Part shown: positions 59,817-64,000 of the stretch, in pieces
Numbering within the stretch: position 1 is the first letter of the stretch
How the letters are laid out: each line of letters opens with the position of its first letter
Source: JAGXKT01 sp964531695
GTDB taxonomy: Bacteria; Planctomycetota; Phycisphaerae; SM23-33
Assembly (NCBI GenBank): GCA_964531695.1
Contig: CAZHEH010000014.1
Span: 1-64,000, forward strand
Length of the DNA stretch: 64,000 nucleotides
Direction: 5' to 3'
Made by a program: the position numbers and the translations under genes
The notes under the pieces: generated by a model
Told to the model about the DNA's origin: nothing
Database searches by the model: none
What the model saw: the letters and a program-made list of their open reading frames with translations, nothing else

Positions 59817-59864
59817 AGGATGGGGCCGCACGGGCGCCCTTGACCGAACCGCCCGCCCCATCCT
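59817..59864 (+). terminator. hairpin after the rhodanese gene
   Basis: AGGATGGGGC (59817-59826) and GCCCCATCCT (59855-59864) pair perfectly, with an inner CGGGCG/CGCCCG stem. No T-tract follows; the -10 box of the tRNA promoter begins in its right arm. Confidence 0.55.
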
Positions 59865-59869
59865 ACATT
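59840..59869 (+). promoter_or_regulatory. promoter of tRNA-Thr
   Basis: TTGACC (59840-59845), 18-bp spacer, TACATT (59864-59869); the tRNA begins 12 nt later. Confidence 0.6.
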
Positions 59870-59880
59870 GATCAACGGCC

Positions 59881-59952
59881 GCCAGCGTAGCTCAACGGCA
59901 GAGCACGGCTTTTGTAAAGCTGAGGTTGTCGGTTCGAATCCGACCGCTGGCT
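59881..59952 (+). tRNA. tRNA-Thr (anticodon TGT)
   Basis: A 72-nt cloverleaf: acceptor GCCAGCG/CGCTGGC, D stem GCTC/GAGC, anticodon stem CGGCT/AGCTG with loop TTTGTAA, T arm GTCGG-TTCGAAT-CCGAC. All stems pair. No CCA is encoded. An integrase gene starts 114 nt downstream, so its 3' end is a likely attachment site. Confidence 0.95.
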
Positions 59953-59972
59953 GTTAACACAACCGACGCCGA

Positions 59973-60047
59973 CCGCGTACGTTACGCGGACCCGCAGATC
60001 ATGCGGAGCGGCCGTAGCCCCGACAGAAAGCGAGTAGTACTACTCGC
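59973..60047. promoter_or_regulatory. two palindromes upstream of the integrase
   Basis: CCGCGTA-CGT-TACGCGG (59973-59989) and an 18-bp perfect palindrome GCGAGTAGT/ACTACTCGC (60030-60047). They lie between tRNA-Thr and the integrase, where operator, arm or excisionase sites would be expected. Confidence 0.5.
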
Positions 60048-60065
60048 CTGGACGAGGAGACAGCC

Positions 60066-61391
60066 GTGACCGCAATAGCAAAATCCGCCGCAAAACGTAC
60101 GAAGTCCGCCCGACGCGCCCGGCCGACACGCCGCACGCCGAAGCTTCGCCACCACAAGGCCAGTGGCCAGGGGTTCGTCCAGATCGACGGCCGATTCGTC
60201 TACCTGGGCAAGTACGACGACCCCGCCACGCAGCAGCGCTACCATCAGCTCATCGCCGAGTACCTCGCCGGCAAGCCCGTCGTGGACGACGCCGAGGCGA
60301 CCCCCGTCGCCGAGGTCCTCGCCGGCTACCTCGAGCACGCCCGACGATACTACCTCGACGCCCGCGGCCGGCTCACGCCCGAGGTCCACCATGTTTGCTC
60401 TGCCGCCCGCATCGTCCGCCAGCTCTACGGCCGCGAGCGGGCAAGCGACTTCGGCCCGCTGGCGCTGAAGGCCTGCCGCCAGCAGATGGTTGAGAAGGGC
60501 TGGTGCCGCCGACACGTCAACCAGCAGACGCAGCGCATCAAGCGGATCTTCCGCTGGGGGGCCGAGAACGAGCTCGTCGGCGGCGAGGTCTACCACGCCC
60601 TGCAGGCCGTCGCCGGCCTTCGCCGTGGCCGGACCGCGGCGCGCGAGTCGAGCAAGGTCACGCCCGTGCCGCCCGAGCGGATCGAGGCGGTCAAGCCCTA
60701 CGTCTCCCGGCAGGTCTGGGCGATGATCCAGCTTCAGTTGGCCACCGCCGCCCGGCCGGGCGAGATCGTCCGGCTCCGCTCGTGTGATGTGGATCGCTCC
60801 GGGCGGGTCTGGTTCTATACGCCGGCCGAGCACAAGACCGCCTACCGCGGGCAGGAGCGGGTGATCTACCTCGGCCCGCGGGCCCAGCGGGTGCTCTCGC
60901 CGTTCCTGCTGCGGCCGGGCGATCGGCCGTGCTTCTCCCCGGCCGAGGCCGACGCCGAACGCCGCCAGGCCGCGCACCAGCAACGCGCCACGCCGCTGAG
61001 CTGCGGCAACACGCCGGGCTCGAACCGCCGCCGCCGGCCGCGGAAAGCCCCCGGCGAGGCGTACACCGTCGCCAGCTACCGGCGGGCGATTCGCGAGGCC
61101 CTCAAGAAGGCCTACCCGCCGCCGGGCGACCTGGCCCGCCGCGACGGCGAGCTGGTCAAGGAGTACCGCGCCCGCCTGACGGATGATGACCGCGAGGCGA
61201 TCAAGGCATGGCACGCCGAGCACCACTGGCACCCGCACCAGCTCCGCCACAACGCGGCCACCGAGCTGCGGAAGGAGTTCGGCCTGGAAACCGCCCGGAT
61301 CATCCTCGGCCACCGCTCCCCGGCCGTGACCACCATCTACGCCGAGCAGGACCAGCAGAAGGCCGTCGAGGCGATGGAGAGGGTGGGGTGA
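60066..61391 (+). CDS. int: tyrosine-recombinase integrase
   Basis: A 441-residue site-specific recombinase starting with GTG (GAGGAGA upstream). The basic N-terminus and arm-binding segment HHKASGQGFVQIDGRFVYLG resemble planctomycete integrases. Catalytic residues: Arg in ATAARPGEIVRL (near 229), HQLRH (near 391) and LGHRSPAVTTIYAEQ with Tyr near 424. A spacer of about 60 residues between the first Arg and the HxxR is longer than usual. Its position next to a tRNA suggests integration there. Confidence 0.93.
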   Translation: MTAIAKSAAKRTKSARRARPTRRTPKLRHHKASGQGFVQIDGRFVYLGKYDDPATQQRYHQLIAEYLAGKPVVDDAEATPVAEVLAGYLEHARRYYLDARGRLTPEVHHVCSAARIVRQLYGRERASDFGPLALKACRQQMVEKGWCRRHVNQQTQRIKRIFRWGAENELVGGEVYHALQAVAGLRRGRTAARESSKVTPVPPERIEAVKPYVSRQVWAMIQLQLATAARPGEIVRLRSCDVDRSGRVWFYTPAEHKTAYRGQERVIYLGPRAQRVLSPFLLRPGDRPCFSPAEADAERRQAAHQQRATPLSCGNTPGSNRRRRPRKAPGEAYTVASYRRAIREALKKAYPPPGDLARRDGELVKEYRARLTDDDREAIKAWHAEHHWHPHQLRHNAATELRKEFGLETARIILGHRSPAVTTIYAEQDQQKAVEAMERVG

Positions 61392-61454
61392 GCGCCCGGG
61401 CCGACCGGCGAGCTTGGCCATCAAGTTGCGAGGTGCTCGGCCGGTGTCAGCCGA

Positions 61455-62789
61455 CTACTCGGGCTCCAGGCCGAGTTGCCGGAACATCTCACGGCGCGGC
61501 ACCTCCACTTGAACGCCCGCGTTGCCTTCCGGGGCGGGGATGGTCCGAATCAACATGGCAACCTTGCGGCGACCGGCCTGCGTATCGCATGCCTCGCGAG
61601 GCGTCTTGCCGTCCAGGGCCTGCAGCGGCCTGTCCAGCCAGCTGATGTAATGCCTGTGAAGGTATTGCTCGAGTTGGAAGGCCATGTCGGGGGTTACCTC
61701 GGCCGGCTCCTGCGGCCCCATGCGGTCATCCATGGGGATGTCCGACGCCTCGAGCTGGCGCGTCGTGACACCAAGGCACTCCACGTTGGGGATCGCCTCG
61801 ATCCACCGGCGTGCGGCCCGGAGCCGCTGGGCCGAGTTGACCTGAAGGACCAGCTCGTCGTCCAGCAGTTCCAGGCGCCCCAAGCTCAAGACCTCGCCGG
61901 GCACGACCGCGTTGTCCTCTTGCTCCCGCAACCAGATGTACTGCCCGTTCTGCTCGTCGTAGTCGATGTCCTCCCGCTCATCGAGCACACGCCGCACCGC
62001 CTCCTCGTCCGATATGGCGAACGACGCCGTCTGAAAAAGCAGCTCGTCGCCGTCGGTGTTGCGCAGCTCGGGCGCGAATCCCTCCTCCAGGCGCCTGTCG
62101 TACCACTTCCACAGCCGTCCGAACTCGCCGGCGCCGCGGATGAGCCCCTCGCGGGTAAACTCCACGCCCAGTGATTCCAAATGGTCCGCGGCATCCCGGA
62201 CAAGAGGGGCGGGAAGCACGGGCCCCGCCGGGCAGAAGAAGTGGAACTGCCCGGCCTCGAACACGCGGCCGGCGAGGCAAAAACCGACCTCGACACACTC
62301 CGAGAGCGACACATCGTGTATCCGGCATTGGCCGCCCAGCAGAACGTCCTCGGCGTCGACCGACGTGCCCTGATCGACCTGGGTGATTCGCCACAAGCTC
62401 GGATGAGCCCGACAACTTGCACGCAAGGCCGTTTCCTCGGCCGCCGGCAGTCCGTCGTTGAGCAGCTTCTCGGCCAGCGTCTTTCCGAGCCGCGTTCGCT
62501 TGCTTTGCTTGCGCCGGCCTTTCTTGTTCCTGCCCTTGGGCTTGAGGCGAAAGACCGGGCGATGGTCATGGACCAGCCACTCGATGAATGCGTGCATCAC
62601 TGAGACGTCAGCATAGCGTTCCACAAGCTCGCTGGCTCTCTTAGTGCCGAAGTACTGCCGGAGGAGGGCGGTCTTGTCGAGGTTTATCGAGCAAATCCGC
62701 TCACTGAGCCGCTCACCCAGAGCCCGTTCTACCGCCTTCCAGCCGGCCAGGTCGTCCGGTGCGGGCAGGTTGTCGGAGTGTTCGGTCAT
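61455..62789 (-). CDS. uncharacterised large protein on the integrated element
   Basis: A 444-residue protein, no signal or membrane segment. Residues about 55-90 are strongly basic (KPKGRNKKGRRKQSKRTR). The middle (SLWRITQVDQGTSVDAEDVLLGG) has the layout of a family I remember with a C-terminal SEC-C zinc site, but that site is absent. The end (HYISWLDRPLQALDGKTPREA) resembles the DUF2384-like tail of the same proteins. ATG 62787-62789 is chosen; GAGG lies 8 nt upstream. Function unknown, possibly nucleic-acid-binding. Confidence 0.7.
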   Translation of the reverse strand: MTEHSDNLPAPDDLAGWKAVERALGERLSERICSINLDKTALLRQYFGTKRASELVERYADVSVMHAFIEWLVHDHRPVFRLKPKGRNKKGRRKQSKRTRLGKTLAEKLLNDGLPAAEETALRASCRAHPSLWRITQVDQGTSVDAEDVLLGGQCRIHDVSLSECVEVGFCLAGRVFEAGQFHFFCPAGPVLPAPLVRDAADHLESLGVEFTREGLIRGAGEFGRLWKWYDRRLEEGFAPELRNTDGDELLFQTASFAISDEEAVRRVLDEREDIDYDEQNGQYIWLREQEDNAVVPGEVLSLGRLELLDDELVLQVNSAQRLRAARRWIEAIPNVECLGVTTRQLEASDIPMDDRMGPQEPAEVTPDMAFQLEQYLHRHYISWLDRPLQALDGKTPREACDTQAGRRKVAMLIRTIPAPEGNAGVQVEVPRREMFRQLGLEPE

Positions 62790-63043
62790 GACCATGGCCT
62801 CTTCGATTTGCGTGCGACAAGGACCAGTGCGGGAGTATGAGCTTGCTTGCCGGGCCATGTCAAGGAAAGGCGCCTCGGCGAGCCGGTTGCCGGCTGCGCT
62901 CGCGGTCGACGCAAATACTCCTGGGGTGCTCAGCCCAAGTGCGCACGGTGCGTCACCGGTCGTAAAACCGCGTCACCCGGTACAAAAAGTGCGCAAGTGC
63001 TGCTGCGCAGCAGACCGCTCCCGCCGCCGGGCGGTACGGTCGC

Positions 63044-63361
63044 GTGCACAACGCGCCGAATGATACACGCACAAGCAACGTACTCACCGCACCGGCCGGC
63101 AGGATCAGCCCCGACGAGGAGCTCATATCGCTGACCGAGGCAGCCAAATGCCTGCCGAAGGTCGACGGCCGGAAGCCCGCCGTCTCGACGCTCTGGCGGC
63201 GGTGCCGCAAGGGCCGCCGGGGCGTCCACCTGGAGTACGTCCGTACCGCGACGATGAGTACTTCTTCCTCAAGATATGGCAGGCCTTCCCCGGTGTTGGG
63301 TCATGAACCAAACTTATCGTACGTTATCAGCCGAGCGACGACTGCTCAAGGTATGGGCTAA
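63044..63361 (+). CDS. DUF1580-like ORF, possibly degenerate
   Basis: A 105-residue ORF with GTG start. Residues about 27-65 (ISLTEAAKCLP, KPAVSTLWRRC, RRGVHLEYVR) match DUF1580, a small HTH-like family largely restricted to planctomycetes and common on integrated elements. After EYVR the usual family ending is missing and a low-complexity STSSSRYG tail follows, so the gene may be frameshifted or truncated. Confidence 0.55.
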   Translation: MHNAPNDTRTSNVLTAPAGRISPDEELISLTEAAKCLPKVDGRKPAVSTLWRRCRKGRRGVHLEYVRTATMSTSSSRYGRPSPVLGHEPNLSYVISRATTAQGMG

Positions 63362-63524
63362 GCTGGCCGCGAACTCGCAGACTCTCTCGTCAACAGGTTG
63401 AGACTCGTTAACAGCCGGGTTGCTTCCGCGCCAGCAGCGTATTCGAAACTCGTCGCCCGCGAGAATCCGCAGCACGTTGTCTGCCGGATGGTGCAGGACA
63501 TGCTCGCCGATCAGACCACCACCG
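63362..63524. other. gene-free stretch between the DUF1580 ORF and the PEP-CTERM gene
   Basis: No gene is recognised. The distal attachment site of the element might be near here or beyond the window; I found no copy of the tRNA-Thr 3' end. Confidence 0.4.
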
Positions 63525-64000
63525 TCAGGCGATGCGACGACGTCGAAGCGGAATCAGGGCGAGCCCCCCGACGGCAACCAGGCCAGCCGTGAGAGGCTCG
63601 GGAACAATCACGATTGAGCCGCCGTCGTACATCGTATACGAGGACGCAAATGAGCTGCCATCGTCAAGCGTGCCCGAGATCGAGCCCTCCCTATGCCCAG
63701 TTCCACCCGTATCGTATACGCCATAGGGTGCTGGGTCACCGTCTATCGTGAAGCCAACCCCCGAGAACAGAAACGTCGAGGTGTCCCACATGCCAACTTC
63801 ACCTGCCGCAATCACAAAATTGCCCTGCAGATCGCCACCCGAAAACGTGAAATAGCTGTCGTTAAGCCCCACGATCGTATCACCCACGGTACCGCTATTG
63901 ACCGTGATCTGGCTGGAGTCCGCTGCAACAATCGCCTCAATGTACTGACCGCCCCACACGCTCCCGCCATGGATCGTTACCTCGCTGGTTCCATAGGTGT
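63525..64000 (-). CDS. PEP-CTERM protein, 5' end outside the window
   Basis: The last 158 residues or so of a secreted protein; the frame is open to the window edge. The visible part has beta-helix-like repeats rich in Gly, Thr, Ser and Asp (ITVNSGTVGDTIVGLND, FTFSGGDLQGNF). It ends with VPEPLTAGLVAVGGLALIP and then RRRR: the PEP sorting signal, membrane helix and basic tail. Such proteins are processed by exosortase and often exported to the surface or matrix. Confidence 0.88.
   Translation of the reverse strand, partial: TYGTSEVTIHGGSVWGGQYIEAIVAADSSQITVNSGTVGDTIVGLNDSYFTFSGGDLQGNFVIAAGEVGMWDTSTFLFSGVGFTIDGDPAPYGVYDTGGTGHREGSISGTLDDGSSFASSYTMYDGGSIVIVPEPLTAGLVAVGGLALIPLRRRRIA

Noticed and set aside
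63241..63306. Second frame PYRDDEYFFLKIW after the DUF1580 match, as a frameshifted ending
   Set aside because: It does not resemble the DUF1580 ending and stops soon; no support for a simple indel.

Overview
The window is high-GC chromosomal DNA that most likely comes from a planctomycete (Planctomycetota, possibly Phycisphaerae). This is inferred from gene content: a DUF1580-type ORF next to an integrase whose N-terminus has the planctomycete-style arm-binding segment, a TPR protein ending in two RNA-polymerase alpha-CTD modules, secreted cohesin/dockerin proteins, a formylglycine sulfatase, a PEP-CTERM protein and CsrA. kdsA implies an LPS-type outer membrane. A large acyl-CoA dehydratase activase and a cluster of Fe-S ATPase and NifX-like genes suggest an anaerobic or facultative life. 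A run of 100 N at 53321-53420 shows that this is a scaffolded assembly.

1-12,300: mostly minus-strand housekeeping genes (TPR protein, rsmA, ispH, ruvC, cysS, sulfatase, MotA-like protein, ispF, tgt), with a plus-strand sugar isomerase-like gene and a convergent secreted protein. 12,300-18,400: a minus-strand operon (lipid kinase, kdsA, small membrane protein, hybrid PAS histidine kinase), divergent from the TPR/alpha-CTD gene through overlapping -10 boxes. 18,400-26,300: plus-strand genes for a SpoIID-like lipoprotein, CDP-alcohol transferase, AMMECR1 protein, membrane glycosyltransferase, RibF, NrnA-like DHH phosphoesterase and an NAD-dependent epimerase. 26,500-31,400: signalling genes on the minus strand (HTH-receiver protein, HAMP-poor chemoreceptor, CheW, NarL-type regulator).

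31,500-42,100: a long minus-strand array. It begins (upstream end) with small zinc-ribbon, DUF5320 and NifX proteins, an FmdB-type protein, a ferredoxin-containing MinD-type ATPase and an Mrp-NifX fusion. It continues with a thioesterase, NUDIX hydrolase, Thi4 and a radical SAM protein, and ends with a NorQ/CbbQ AAA ATPase, a lipoprotein resembling an RND porter domain, and a NorD/CbbO VWA protein. 42,300-48,900: mtnA, csrA, HD-GYP, CBS, a secreted HEAT-repeat protein and a LOG protein. 48,900-56,600: alkaline phosphatase, SGNH hydrolase, the three-domain activase, a Gfo/Idh/MocA oxidoreductase and a stand-alone LigD phosphoesterase.

56,600-59,900: a probable secretion/surface operon: cohesin-dockerin-alpha/alpha-toroid protein, membrane-anchored cohesin protein, rhodanese lipoprotein. 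59,881-63,400: tRNA-Thr followed at once by a tyrosine integrase, an uncharacterised large ORF and a DUF1580 ORF, which look like one end of an integrated element. The window ends inside a PEP-CTERM gene.

Many promoters can be read by eye as TTGnnn-N16-18-TAnnnT. At several housekeeping genes the -10 box ends only 6-8 nt before the ATG, which predicts leaderless mRNAs. No CRISPR array, rRNA or transposase gene was seen. All functions are read from motifs and remembered family patterns; no database search was run.
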